This document shows, piece after piece, positions 26,147 through 35,262 of a DNA stretch of 64,000 nucleotides; position 1 is the stretch's first letter, and every line of letters begins with the position of its first letter. Below the pieces are notes generated by a model. The model was not told where the DNA came from and did not search any database. It saw nothing but the letters and a program-made list of their open reading frames with translations. The translations under genes and the position numbers were made by a program. The stretch comes from Pirellula sp. (GTDB taxonomy: Bacteria > Planctomycetota > Planctomycetia > Pirellulales > PNKZ01): positions 62,001 to 126,000 of the forward strand of contig PNKZ01000017.1 in the NCBI GenBank assembly GCA_013822735.1, in the 5' to 3' direction.

Positions 26147-27403
26147 ATGGCCGTCGTACTGTTCGAAGACGATCTCGTCTCGCAGCTGTTCCCGATCTCG
26201 GTCGGTCGCGCCGCGGCGAACATCAGTTGCGGCGGGTTCACGCTCGTCGAATTGTTTCGCGCCCTGGGCGTTCGTCCGCATCTCACGGTCCGCCCGCACT
26301 TGCGCGAACTCCTGCGCGCCGACGGCTTGCTCACCGACCCGACCGGTTCCGATACGCTGCTGCGCGTCAAGCCGGGCGAAGCGTTGGTCCTGGTCAATGC
26401 GCGGCTGGTCCCAAGCGTCGCAGCCGTCGAACGTGTGATCGGCTTGGCGCGCGACGGCAAGCCCGGCATCGTACGGTCCGGCGATTCCGTTGCGCTGGCG
26501 GTTCTCGCGCCCGACGCGCCGCCCCTTTCCGCCGATGCGAGGCCGGCCGAAGTCGTCGAGTTCTTAGGGGGGTTGCAGGGCGCTCCGCTCGAAGCCGAAC
26601 TGCCGCTCTTTCAGTTTCCGCACGATGTCGTTCGCTACAACCTCACGACGCTCGTCGGCAATCTCGAGTTTCGTCTGAAGCAAGGGTCCTATCGCGAAGT
26701 GGCCGACGGCGTCTTCGCGGCCGATGATGCGAAGCTGGGCCAGTATTGCGTTTCAGAAACGCACAACGGCCCGGTGCTGCTCGATCGCGGCGCGTCGATC
26801 GGTCCGTACTGCTTCTTGCGCGGCCCGGCTTATCTCGGTCCCGGCGCGCGCGTGATCGAACAAGCGGCGATCAAAGATCACGTGAGCCTAGGGCACACGA
26901 CGAAGATCGGCGGCGAAGTAGAAGGCTCCGTCATCGAACCGTATACCAACAAACAGCATCACGGCTTTCTCGGCCACAGTTATCTCGGCAGCTGGGTCAA
27001 TCTCGGCGCCGGCACCTGTAATAGCGATTTAAAAAATACTTACGGCCACATCAACATGGAGTACCACGGCCGCAAGATCGCCACCGGCATGCAGTTCCTC
27101 GGCGCGATCGTCGGCGACTACGCCAAAACCGCGATCAACACCGGAATTTTCACCGGGAAAACGGTCGGCTGCTGCAGCATGCTCTACGGCTTCGTGACGA
27201 CGAACGTGCCGAGTTTCGTCAACTATGCGCGTTCGTTCGGTCAGGTGACCGAAACCCCCGTCGACGTCCTCACGGCGACGCAGGCGCGGATGTTCGCACG
27301 CCGCGGCGTCGAACAACGTGCCTGCGATATTCGACTCTTGCACGACATGTATGAGCTCACGCGCCATGAACGCCAAATGGCCGGCGAACCGCTGAGCTTG
27401 TAA
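26147..27403 (+). CDS. GlmU-like sugar nucleotidyltransferase/acyltransferase
   Basis: The 418-residue protein starts at ATG 26147. It fits the alternative bacterial GlmU-like group: an N-terminal nucleotidyltransferase-like domain (FEDDLVSQLFPISVGRAAANISCGG split over residues 5-30, with no standard GxGTRM loop) and a C-terminal left-handed beta-helix with IEPYTNKQHHGFLGHSYLG and VNLGAGTCNSDLKNTYG, as in the GlmU acetyltransferase half. The likely role is UDP-N-acetylglucosamine or related activated-sugar synthesis, but the degenerate N-terminal domain leaves the first activity uncertain. Confidence 0.85.
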   Translation: MAVVLFEDDLVSQLFPISVGRAAANISCGGFTLVELFRALGVRPHLTVRPHLRELLRADGLLTDPTGSDTLLRVKPGEALVLVNARLVPSVAAVERVIGLARDGKPGIVRSGDSVALAVLAPDAPPLSADARPAEVVEFLGGLQGAPLEAELPLFQFPHDVVRYNLTTLVGNLEFRLKQGSYREVADGVFAADDAKLGQYCVSETHNGPVLLDRGASIGPYCFLRGPAYLGPGARVIEQAAIKDHVSLGHTTKIGGEVEGSVIEPYTNKQHHGFLGHSYLGSWVNLGAGTCNSDLKNTYGHINMEYHGRKIATGMQFLGAIVGDYAKTAINTGIFTGKTVGCCSMLYGFVTTNVPSFVNYARSFGQVTETPVDVLTATQARMFARRGVEQRACDIRLLHDMYELTRHERQMAGEPLSL

Positions 27404-27563
27404 ACCCTCGGCCGGCAGAGCTCCGAGCTTGTAAACTACCGTGCCGGTGGTTATTTTCGAAGGTATTCTCAGGCTCGCGACGGAGCCTGCCGTTCATCTC
27501 AGGCTCCCCGCGCGACTTCGGCGGCGATAAGGGAGCAAATGCCTCGCCGAGTCTTCGAACACC

Positions 27564-28436
27564 ATGAATTTGCGCGACGCTTACGGGCCGGGAAAGTTCG
27601 GCCTTTCGTTTGAGTTGTTTCCGCCGAAATCGGATGCCGCCGAAGCCGAGCTCTTTCAACATGTCGGCGAGCTCGTCAAGTTTCGGCCGAACTATATCAC
27701 CTGCACCTACGGGGCCGGCGGTTCGACGCAAGCCAAGACGCTCGACATCATCGAGCGCGTGCGGCGCGAATACGGCGTGGCCGTGGCTTCGCACCTTACG
27801 TGCGTCGGTTCGACGATCGACCAACTGCGCGCCTACCTGATTCAAGCCGACCGACGCGGCGTGACGAACATCGTCGCCTTGCGCGGCGACCCGCCGAAGG
27901 GAGAAACGCAATTCCGCGCGGTCGAAGGGGGCTTGCGCTATGCCAATGAATTGGTATCGCTTATCCGAGGCGAGTTTCCGCAGTTCGGCATCGCCGTCGC
28001 CGGGTATCCGGAGAAGCATCTCGAGGCCGTCGACCTCGACGTCGATCTGACCAACCTGAAGCGCAAGGTCGAGAGCGGAGCCGACGCCGTCGTCACGCAG
28101 CTCTTCTACAACAACGCCGACTTCTTCGAATTCCGTCGTCGGGCCGAAGCGCTCGGCATCCGCCAACCGATCGTGCCCGGCATCCTGCCGGTGACGAATC
28201 TCGCGCAGATCAAGCGCATCACGTCGCTGTGCGGCGCCATTCTGCCGCCAGAGTTTACGGCCGCACTGGAAAGCTGCGGCGACGACGCAGCGGCGCAGTT
28301 TGAAGTCGGCGTCGAATTCGCCGTGCGCCAAGTACGCGAACTGCTCGATTCCGGCGTGCCGGGCATCCACTTCTACGTGCTGAACAAATCGCCGGCGACT
28401 TGCCGCGTGTTGAGCGGCGTGAAGCTCGCGCGCTAG
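27564..28436 (+). CDS. metF: Methylenetetrahydrofolate reductase
   Basis: A 290-residue FAD-dependent reductase making 5-methyltetrahydrofolate for methionine synthesis. The barrel start FGLSFELFPPKSDAAEAELF carries the catalytic Glu, and NIVALRGDPPKGE and VAGYPEKHLEA are family motifs. The length is standard for bacterial MetF. The ORF stops 23 bases before a family A repeat. The neighbouring envelope genes are on the other strand and convergent. Confidence 0.96.
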   Translation: MNLRDAYGPGKFGLSFELFPPKSDAAEAELFQHVGELVKFRPNYITCTYGAGGSTQAKTLDIIERVRREYGVAVASHLTCVGSTIDQLRAYLIQADRRGVTNIVALRGDPPKGETQFRAVEGGLRYANELVSLIRGEFPQFGIAVAGYPEKHLEAVDLDVDLTNLKRKVESGADAVVTQLFYNNADFFEFRRRAEALGIRQPIVPGILPVTNLAQIKRITSLCGAILPPEFTAALESCGDDAAAQFEVGVEFAVRQVRELLDSGVPGIHFYVLNKSPATCRVLSGVKLAR

Positions 28437-28459
28437 GCCGCGAGCCGAGTGAATATCGT

Positions 28460-28533
28460 GGGTGGCTGGGGCTGGAGCCAAAGGCGAAGCCCCAGAGGGC
28501 CGGGGCATCACTTCGTTCTGCCGCCAGGCACCC
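28460..28533. repeat. Dispersed palindromic element, family A, copy 2
   Basis: GGGTGGCTGGGGC at 28460-28472, a core containing GGGGCATCACTTCGTTCTG, and an imperfect complementary arm ending near 28533. It lies between the convergent metF and kinase genes and might also serve as a terminator for both, although it lacks a T tract. Confidence 0.8.
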
Positions 28534-28562
28534 GCAGCCAGATTGACGGACTACACGAACGA

Positions 28563-29369
28563 CTATGCCGCGCGGGCGCTCGGACGGCCGAAGTTGTGCC
28601 GATGATAGCGATCGGCCTTCCACATAATGCGCCGGGCCATTCGCTTCGCCGCCGGCGTCAGCTTCTCGATGCCGAAATACTGCTTGAAGAAGCGCAGTCG
28701 ATCGGTGCGCGTGACGCCCGGCACGTAGGTCGAGAAGCAAAGCGCGCCCAAGTCCTTCACCTGCCAGCGCGAAAGTCGCGAATACAGCAGCCGCCCTAGA
28801 TCGATGAGCACCAAGTCGAAGCCGTCGGGCCGCTCCGGATCGTCGCGCAGGAACATGTGGCAGACGTAGAAATCGCGATGGTAGAGCTTCTGGTCGTGCA
28901 GCCGTCGGGCCATGTCGACCATTCGCGCGATCAGCGCTCGCTTACGCTTGCGCCGCTCGGCGGCCGGCATCCGCGCCAAGGGGCCCGGAATGTAGATGTG
29001 CAGCGGCATGTAACCTTCGAGCTCGCGCGTCGCCAGAATGCTGCCGCAAGGATGCGACGGATCGGCGCCGGAGAACACCGTTTCCGGCACGCGCACGCCG
29101 AGGGAAGCCGCCTTCTCCAAATAGGTTTGCTCGAGCGGTCCGGGAAACGATTGAGCCGCGCCGAACAAGCGTCGCCACCAGGGGAGACGATAATGTTTCT
29201 TGACGTAGATGCTCAGGACGTTGCCGCCGGCCTTCAGCCGATACCGGCCCGTCGAACGACCTTGCTTCTCCACGTAGTCGTCCGTAGGGCGCAGCTCCAC
29301 CGCATCCTCATACGACTCAAGAGTCGCATCGGCAAGCAGCTCGCGGTACTCCGGATTGATCCAAAACAT
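28563..29369 (-). CDS. InaA/WaaP-type lipopolysaccharide core kinase
   Basis: The 268-residue protein starts at ATG 29369, overlapping the stop of the upstream epimerase gene as TGATG. Longer upstream starts run through that gene in another frame and were rejected. Kinase-fold motifs are KLYHRDFYVCHMFLRDD (catalytic loop) and DLVLIDLGRLLYS (metal-binding Asp). It matches the Kdo/WaaP-InaA group, which phosphorylates sugars of the lipopolysaccharide core. The translational coupling and position at the end of an envelope operon support that role. Confidence 0.9.
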   Translation of the reverse strand: MFWINPEYRELLADATLESYEDAVELRPTDDYVEKQGRSTGRYRLKAGGNVLSIYVKKHYRLPWWRRLFGAAQSFPGPLEQTYLEKAASLGVRVPETVFSGADPSHPCGSILATRELEGYMPLHIYIPGPLARMPAAERRKRKRALIARMVDMARRLHDQKLYHRDFYVCHMFLRDDPERPDGFDLVLIDLGRLLYSRLSRWQVKDLGALCFSTYVPGVTRTDRLRFFKQYFGIEKLTPAAKRMARRIMWKADRYHRHNFGRPSARAA

Positions 29370-30307
29370 CAGGCACTCATCGCGGGGAACACGGACAACA
29401 AATCCTGCAAGCTGCGCTCGATCGGCAGCGACGCGCGCCAAGCGCATTCGGCATGGGTCTTGGAAACGTCTCCGAACACGTCTTCGATGTCGTCGCAGCG
29501 CGGCGCGCCGGACGACTCCTCGATCATCGGAGCCACGTCCGCCAAACGGAGCATCATGTCCAGTAAGTCGCCGATGCGATGCGACCGGCCGCGGCAAATG
29601 TTGTAGGTCTCGCCGGGGCGACCATTTTGCATCACCGCGCGATATCCTTCGACGGCGTCGCGCACGTCGACAAAGTCGCGACGGTGCCCGAGCGTGCCGC
29701 AGAGAATGCGTTGCGATTCCCCGGCGCGCACGGCCTGCACCTGCCGCGCGAAGCGACCCAGCGCGAGGTGCTCCGGCAACCCGGGACCGACCAAGTTGAA
29801 CGTTCGGGCCGTGACGACTTGCACGGGTCCGCCAATCGGAAGATCGCGCACGATGCGCGTCACGGCCAGCTTGGCTTTTCCGTAGGGCGTCGCGGGCTCA
29901 CAGGGAGAGTCTTCGCGGGCCGGCAATTGCGCGGTGCCGGCCGTACCTAGTTCGGCGGCGCTGCCGATCGTCACCATCCGTACGGAATCACCGGTGCGTG
30001 CAGCGGTTTGCGCCAGCGCCGAATAGAGATTGCGGAAGCCGTCGACCACGGTCGCGTGTAACACTTCCGACGAAGCGGTGGGGGCGCAACTTGCCAAGTG
30101 ATAGACGCGCGACGGGCGCACATCCTCGATCACCTCGCGCACGGCCGACGCATCCGCAACGTCGCACGCGTAGTAACCGGCAACGGCTGCGGCGGTCGTC
30201 GGCGATCGGCCCAGCCCGAAGACGTCGACACCGTCGGCGCGCAGCGCTTCCGCCAGCCACCGTCCGGTGAATCCGCCGACTCCGGTAATGAGCGTCCGCG
30301 CCGCCAT
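29369..30307 (-). CDS. NAD(P)-dependent sugar epimerase/dehydratase (extended SDR)
   Basis: The 312-residue protein has the Rossmann motif LITGVGGFTGRWLAEAL at the N terminus and the catalytic YxxxK as Y-G-K-A-K in ATPYGKAKLAVTRIV. Overall layout is like GDP-4-dehydro-6-deoxy-mannose reductase and related nucleotide-sugar enzymes; the exact substrate is not determined. It is coupled to the kinase downstream (1-base overlap) and follows a nucleotidyltransferase gene by 4 bases, so both probably act on the same activated sugar. Confidence 0.9.
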   Translation of the reverse strand: MAARTLITGVGGFTGRWLAEALRADGVDVFGLGRSPTTAAAVAGYYACDVADASAVREVIEDVRPSRVYHLASCAPTASSEVLHATVVDGFRNLYSALAQTAARTGDSVRMVTIGSAAELGTAGTAQLPAREDSPCEPATPYGKAKLAVTRIVRDLPIGGPVQVVTARTFNLVGPGLPEHLALGRFARQVQAVRAGESQRILCGTLGHRRDFVDVRDAVEGYRAVMQNGRPGETYNICRGRSHRIGDLLDMMLRLADVAPMIEESSGAPRCDDIEDVFGDVSKTHAECAWRASLPIERSLQDLLSVFPAMSA

Positions 30308-30311
30308 TGCG

Positions 30312-31040
30312 TTAAGCCGCCTTCACATGCTTGGGGTAAAATCGATTCCGATCGCGGCGATACTCTTCGCAGGCCGTCGCGTAGTCGTCGGGCCGGCCGA
30401 TATCGAGCCAGTAGCAATCGTCGTGAAACGTTTGTACTTCGCGACCCGCATCGCGCAAGCGGAGCAATAGTTCAGGCATCGAGATCCGCTCGCCCGGCAC
30501 GATGAAGTCGCAGACGTCGGGCTCCAGGCAGTAGATGCCCATGCTCACGGCGAAGCTATGCGTCGGCTTCTCGATGTAATCGAGCAAGCGTCCGTTTTCA
30601 TCCGTTTCGAGCACGCCCAGGTCGATCTTGATTTCGCGACGATACGCGGCGATGGTCGCGGCGGGCCGGCGCAGTTTATGAAACTGAGCCAAGCGATTGA
30701 AATCGAGCGTCGTCAGCAGATCGCCGTTCATCACGAGAAACGGCTCGGACGATCGGGGCAGCAATCCGAGGCAACCGGCGGTATCGAGCGGCGTCGTTTC
30801 GCGGAAGTAGTTGATTCGCAAACCGTAGCGATCCCCGTCGCCGAGAAACGCCTTGATCAGCTCCGCTAAATGCCCGGTGACGACCGTGAGGTCGGTAATG
30901 CCGAACGAGTGGAGCTGTCGCACCAGGAGTTCGATGACCGGCGTGTCGTCGAGCGGCACGAGCGGCTTGGGGAATGCGGCGGTAAACGGCTGTAGCCGTG
31001 TTCCTTTGCCTCCCGCTAACAGTACCGCTCGCATCATCAC
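30312..31040 (-). CDS. Sugar-phosphate nucleotidyltransferase
   Basis: A 242-residue protein with the nucleotidyltransferase signature LLAGGKGTRLQPFTAAFPKPLVP and a metal-binding region at FLVMNGDLLTTLDF. It lacks a C-terminal hexapeptide domain. It probably activates a hexose-1-phosphate or heptose-1-phosphate; its closeness to HldE, a heptosyltransferase and an SDR favours an envelope sugar such as the HddC-type GDP-heptose or GDP-mannose route, but this is inference. Three tandem Met codons make the exact start uncertain by up to two residues. Confidence 0.9.
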   Translation of the reverse strand: MMMRAVLLAGGKGTRLQPFTAAFPKPLVPLDDTPVIELLVRQLHSFGITDLTVVTGHLAELIKAFLGDGDRYGLRINYFRETTPLDTAGCLGLLPRSSEPFLVMNGDLLTTLDFNRLAQFHKLRRPAATIAAYRREIKIDLGVLETDENGRLLDYIEKPTHSFAVSMGIYCLEPDVCDFIVPGERISMPELLLRLRDAGREVQTFHDDCYWLDIGRPDDYATACEEYRRDRNRFYPKHVKAA

Positions 31041-31091
31041 AATCGCCTTCTCTCTGGCAGTCGTCGAAACTATGGATTCGGAAAACCGGCG

Positions 31092-32306
31092 TTAAGCCGC
31101 TTGGGCCGGGGCCGGAACAGTGCGCGGTTTGGGCATCGCACGGTCGTATTGAGCCAGCACGCCCATCAGTTCTTTGAGCCGGGTCTCCATGGTGAAGCGC
31201 TCGGCGCGATGCCGGGCCTCGTCTGCCATGCAGGCGCGCATCGCCCCGTCGTCGCACAAGCGTCCCAGCACTTCGGCAAGTTCGCCGAGGTTCCACGGTG
31301 AGGAAACGACGAAACCGTCGACGCCGGATTGCAGCAGTTCGGCGGCGCCGTTTTGTTCGGTCGTCACGACGGGCAGACCGTAGTGCATCGCCTCGGGAAC
31401 GACTAGGCTGCAAGGATCGTAAAACGTCGGCAGCACGAAGGCGTCGCTGCCGAGGAACACTTGGTTCACATCTTCGACGAAACCGAGAAAGCGGACGCGC
31501 GACGCGATGCCGAGTTCCTTCGCTTTGTTTTGAAACCATTCGTCGCGACGACCGCCGCAGACGACGAGCTTGGCATGCGAGCGGGCTTCCGTCGTGAGCG
31601 CGAACGCCTCGAGCAACGGCTCCAGCCCCTTCAATTCGTAATTGCGCGCCAAGAACAAGAGCGCCACATCGTCATCGGCAATGCCTTGCGCTCGGCGAAA
31701 CGCCGCGCGCGCTTCGGCGTCGTGCGCGGCCAACGCAATCGTCGGAATGATGCCGTTGTAAACGACCGTCACCTGGCTGCGCGGCAAACCGTGATACTCG
31801 TGAAACTGTCGGGCCACGAAGTGACTCGGCGCGATAACGTGCATCGGCCGCGCCTCGGGTCCAAACTGTCGTCGTTCGATTAGCTTGAACATCCACTGCT
31901 TGGGACTAAACACCTTGCCAAGCTTGTGAAACGTCCGCCGCCACGGGCACTTGAAACGCTGCAAACTGTGTTCGACCACGGCCGGTTGGGCGCCGGCGAC
32001 GGCGATATAGACGTCTTGGTACCAAGTCTTGTTGAAACCGAGGATGAGATCGAAGCTTTCTTGCTTCAACGCCCGCTCGGAAGCGCAAGCAAAGCGAAAC
32101 GCGCGGAACCAGCCGCAGCCCGGCCATTTATTGACCACGACGCTATGCAAGGTGACGCCGTCGGGCACTTCGCCGGGGTCGGCGCCCCGGGCAAACACGT
32201 GAACATCGTGCCCCGCGTTGTGCAATTCACGCGCGATGACGCCGGCATACTTTTCGGCGCCGCCGCGCCGCGCACCGACCCATTCGATATTGAGGGCGAT
32301 CTTCAT
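31092..32306 (-). CDS. Glycosyltransferase family 4, lipopolysaccharide core type
   Basis: The 404-residue protein has the GT-B fold. The N-terminal loop is IEWVGARRGGAEKYAG, and the C-terminal nucleotide-sugar motif is VLPTFYDPCSLVVPEAMHYGLPVV (E-x7-E type). The pattern is closest to WaaG-like core glucosyltransferases. It lies in line with heptosyltransferase and HldE genes on the minus strand. Cytoplasmic, membrane-associated action on the growing core is expected. Confidence 0.9.
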   Translation of the reverse strand: MKIALNIEWVGARRGGAEKYAGVIARELHNAGHDVHVFARGADPGEVPDGVTLHSVVVNKWPGCGWFRAFRFACASERALKQESFDLILGFNKTWYQDVYIAVAGAQPAVVEHSLQRFKCPWRRTFHKLGKVFSPKQWMFKLIERRQFGPEARPMHVIAPSHFVARQFHEYHGLPRSQVTVVYNGIIPTIALAAHDAEARAAFRRAQGIADDDVALLFLARNYELKGLEPLLEAFALTTEARSHAKLVVCGGRRDEWFQNKAKELGIASRVRFLGFVEDVNQVFLGSDAFVLPTFYDPCSLVVPEAMHYGLPVVTTEQNGAAELLQSGVDGFVVSSPWNLGELAEVLGRLCDDGAMRACMADEARHRAERFTMETRLKELMGVLAQYDRAMPKPRTVPAPAQAA

Positions 32307-32419
32307 TTGGAGGGCGTAAGCTCGCGTCGGGCGTCCTTGCCGTGGAGGGGGGATTCTATCGAGCTGTTAATTCTGCAACAAGGCGAAACAATGCCGGCAC
32401 CGCCTGCATGTTTCTTCGA

Positions 32420-33526
32420 TCACGCCGCGCTGGTGCGGGCCTGCACACGTTCCGCTCGTTCGCCGGCTAACTCCAATTCCGTCAGCCTCCGGCGCACTAC
32501 TCGGTACACTTCGTCGACGGTCAGGTCGCGCATACATTGGTGCGTGCCGAGCGGGCAGACGCGACGTTGGCAAGGTCCGCACGGCAGTTTCTTCTGCAAA
32601 TGCACGGCGCCTTGCTGATGGTTCTCGCTCCAGGCAATGTGCGTCGGCCCGAAGAGCGACACCACCGGCACGTCGAACGCCGCCGCAAAGTGCCGCGGTC
32701 CGCTGTCGGTCGTCACCATGAGCTCGGCGCGCGCGACGCACGCCTTCGAGAGCCCGATGCTCAAAGATTGATCAGCGAGACTTGCGACGCGCAAGCTTGC
32801 CGCCCGTGCGACGATGTCGCGCGCCACTTCCCGTTCGGAAGGTCCGCAGATCACGAGCACGTGGCGATTGGTTTCGTCGGAGATACGTCGCGCGAGTTCG
32901 GCGAAGTATTCGTTCGGCCAAAGTTTCGCAGCGCCGAAGGCCCCGCCGGAATTCAGCACCACAACCTTGCCGTCTTTCGGAATTCCCAACGCCTCCCAAG
33001 CGGCGTCGGCGGCCGCGCGATCTTGCGGCGTGAGACCAAGCTCGAGCTTCGGCGACTCCGGCGGGCAGCCCAAGGCGTAGGCCGTTTCGAGGTAGTAGTC
33101 GAGCACGGGGGCCGGCGTGTAACGCGGCTTGCCGTACCACGTGCGGCCCTGCCTCGGCGCTTGCAGTCGATCGGTCAGCAGCGGGCTGCGAAAGCCGCGG
33201 GCATAACCGATGCGCCGCGGCGCGCCGCTGAGCCAGGCCAAGACGCCGGTGCGTAGCGAGTTTGTCAGCAGCACGACGGCATCGAGCTCCTGTAGCAAGA
33301 GACGTTGCACGAGGGCTCGGCTCTGAAAGTTGCGGTTCTTCGATTTCGGGTCGTAGTACAAGTGCGCGTCGAACCAGGGCGTGCCGTCGAGCACTGGCGC
33401 CACGTAGGGCCGCATCACGCCGACGAGCCGGCCTTCGTCGCCGACGTGCTTGCGCAAGGCGCGCAACGTCGGCACGGCCATCACCACGTCGCCGATCCAG
33501 TTCGGTAGGAAGACGCCGACGTTCAT
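32420..33526 (-). CDS. waaF: ADP-heptose:lipopolysaccharide heptosyltransferase (GT9)
   Basis: A 368-residue GT9 enzyme. The N terminus GVFLPNWIGDVVMAVPTLRAL and the C-terminal donor-site block TTDSGPRHFAAAFDVPVVSLFGPTHIAW are characteristic. It adds L- or D-glycero-manno-heptose from ADP-heptose to the inner core. It overlaps the end of the hldE gene by four bases (ATGA), so donor synthesis and transfer are translationally coupled. WaaF rather than WaaC is chosen on general likeness only. Confidence 0.9.
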   Translation of the reverse strand: MNVGVFLPNWIGDVVMAVPTLRALRKHVGDEGRLVGVMRPYVAPVLDGTPWFDAHLYYDPKSKNRNFQSRALVQRLLLQELDAVVLLTNSLRTGVLAWLSGAPRRIGYARGFRSPLLTDRLQAPRQGRTWYGKPRYTPAPVLDYYLETAYALGCPPESPKLELGLTPQDRAAADAAWEALGIPKDGKVVVLNSGGAFGAAKLWPNEYFAELARRISDETNRHVLVICGPSEREVARDIVARAASLRVASLADQSLSIGLSKACVARAELMVTTDSGPRHFAAAFDVPVVSLFGPTHIAWSENHQQGAVHLQKKLPCGPCQRRVCPLGTHQCMRDLTVDEVYRVVRRRLTELELAGERAERVQARTSAA

Positions 33527-35052
33527 CGTCGCAAGCCCTCACTGCGCGCCGGCTGATGTTGGAAGTGCGGCGCGGGAAGGGCTTGCTTCGCAAGCGACTC
33601 CACAATGCGCGAGGTCGAAATTCCGTCGACGACGCCGGTGACGCAGACGCGCCCGCCGTAGGAGGTGACGAAGTCGTAGCCGACGATCTCTTCCGGCTTG
33701 TAGGTGCCCCCTTTCACGAGCACGTCGGGACGAATCGCGCGGATCAGATCGAGCGGCGTTTCTTCATCGAACACCACGACGTTGTCGACCGAAGCCAAGG
33801 CGGCCAACATCGCGGCGCGGTCCCCTTCTCCGATGACCGGGCGTGAAGGGCCTTTGAGCCTGCGCACGGAAGCGTCGCTATTCAGCGCGACGATCAAGTG
33901 ATCTCCCATCGCCGCGGAGTCTTGCAAATAGGTCACGTGGCCGACGTGCAACAGGTCGAAGCAGCCGTTGGTGAAGACGATCCGGCGGCCGGCGGCCCGT
34001 TGCGCTTCGGCGAGTGCGGCAATTTGAGTCGCGTTGACGACCTTGCCGGTGCCCGAGGCCCGATCGAACGCGAGCCGGGCCATGATCTCTTGCCGCGGAA
34101 TCGGCGTGCAGCCTACCTTTTCGACTTCCAAACCGCCGGCGACGTTCGCCAACCGCACGGCGTCGGCCGGCGCGATGCCCGCGCCGAAGCAAATGCCGAT
34201 CATCGCAAGCACCATATCGCCCGCGCCGGTGATGTCGTACACGGCTCGGGCTTGCGTGGGATAGACTTCGCCGCGACCTTCGGGCGTGACCAGAGCCATG
34301 CCGTCGCGATCGAGCGTGACGATGCCGAAATCGAGCTTGTGTTCGCGCGCGAGTTTCCAACCGGCGCGAATCGCATCGTCGGCCGTTTCAATCTTAATGC
34401 CGGTCGCAAGCTCCGCTTCCAGGCGATTGGGGGTCATCGTCGTCGCCCCGCGATAACGCGAGTAATCGGTGCCGCGAATCGGATCGACGATCACCGGTTT
34501 GCCGAGTTCGCGCGCCGCGTCGATTACCTGACGGAGCAGCCGCGGGGTGCAGACGCCCTTGTCGTAATCGGAAATGAGCACGACATCGCAATGCTCCAGC
34601 GATGCCGCGAGGCGGGTGCTCAGTTCGTGCACGAGCTCGGGACGGAGCGGATCGCGGACTTCGTCGTCGACGCGGAGGATTTGATGGGGATGGCGGCCTT
34701 GGGCACGGCCGATGAAACGCTCTTTCGTCGTCGTCGGACGCTCGGCGTCGTAGAGGACGAGCGAATCGTCGACGCCGAGCTCGCGCAGCATCCGGCGGAC
34801 CAAGCGACCGCCGTCGTCGTCGCCGACCACGCCGGCCAAACGAACTTCGGCCTCGAGTCCGCGGAGCATGTTGCAAACGTTGGCCGCGCCGCCGAGCCTG
34901 GCCTCGCGCTTATCGGCGCGCAGCAGAATCACCGGAGCTTCCTGGCTCACGCGTTCGGCGTCGCCCCAGGTATAGCGGTCGAGAATCAGATCGCCGAGCA
35001 CCAGCACGCGCGGACGTGCCAAGCCGGCAAACAACGAGACGAGATCGGACAT
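33523..35052 (-). CDS. hldE: Bifunctional heptose-7-phosphate kinase/heptose-1-phosphate adenylyltransferase
   Basis: The 509-residue protein carries both halves. Residues about 1-330 are a PfkB-type kinase with GGAANVCNMLRGLEAEVRLAG and the DITGAGDMVLAM active-site motif. Residues about 350-509 are a nucleotidyltransferase with FTNGCFDLLHVGHVTYLQ (HxGH) and FTGVVDGISTSRIVESL-like end (VTGVVDGISTSRIV). It makes ADP-D-glycero-beta-D-manno-heptose precursor, two of the steps in the ADP-heptose pathway. gmhA, gmhB and hldD are not in the window. Confidence 0.95.
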   Translation of the reverse strand: MSDLVSLFAGLARPRVLVLGDLILDRYTWGDAERVSQEAPVILLRADKREARLGGAANVCNMLRGLEAEVRLAGVVGDDDGGRLVRRMLRELGVDDSLVLYDAERPTTTKERFIGRAQGRHPHQILRVDDEVRDPLRPELVHELSTRLAASLEHCDVVLISDYDKGVCTPRLLRQVIDAARELGKPVIVDPIRGTDYSRYRGATTMTPNRLEAELATGIKIETADDAIRAGWKLAREHKLDFGIVTLDRDGMALVTPEGRGEVYPTQARAVYDITGAGDMVLAMIGICFGAGIAPADAVRLANVAGGLEVEKVGCTPIPRQEIMARLAFDRASGTGKVVNATQIAALAEAQRAAGRRIVFTNGCFDLLHVGHVTYLQDSAAMGDHLIVALNSDASVRRLKGPSRPVIGEGDRAAMLAALASVDNVVVFDEETPLDLIRAIRPDVLVKGGTYKPEEIVGYDFVTSYGGRVCVTGVVDGISTSRIVESLAKQALPAPHFQHQPARSEGLRR

Positions 35053-35187
35053 CGCGGGTCTTCCTTGACGCGGATGCGGGGCCTAATGCGGAATGCGGAG
35101 GGAGCAGGATACCCGGTTGCCGGCATAACGACCAAGATGAAACGTCGAGCGAAGTTGCCGCACGCCGGCGGTGCCGGCATGTTGGGC

Positions 35188-35262
35188 CTGTAGGGAACGC
35201 CCTCCGTAGCGTTCCGGGATCGATCATGACGCACGGAGCGCCACGGAGGGCGTTCCCTACAG
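35188..35262. repeat. Dispersed palindromic element, family B, copy 1
   Basis: Inverted arms of 24 bases (35188-35211 and 35239-35262) read CTGTAGGGAACGCCCTCCGT then TAGCG (left) and its near-complement on the right, differing at one base, around a 27-base centre. The right arm contains the TAG stop of lpxK. A half copy is at 49013-49041. Confidence 0.85.
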
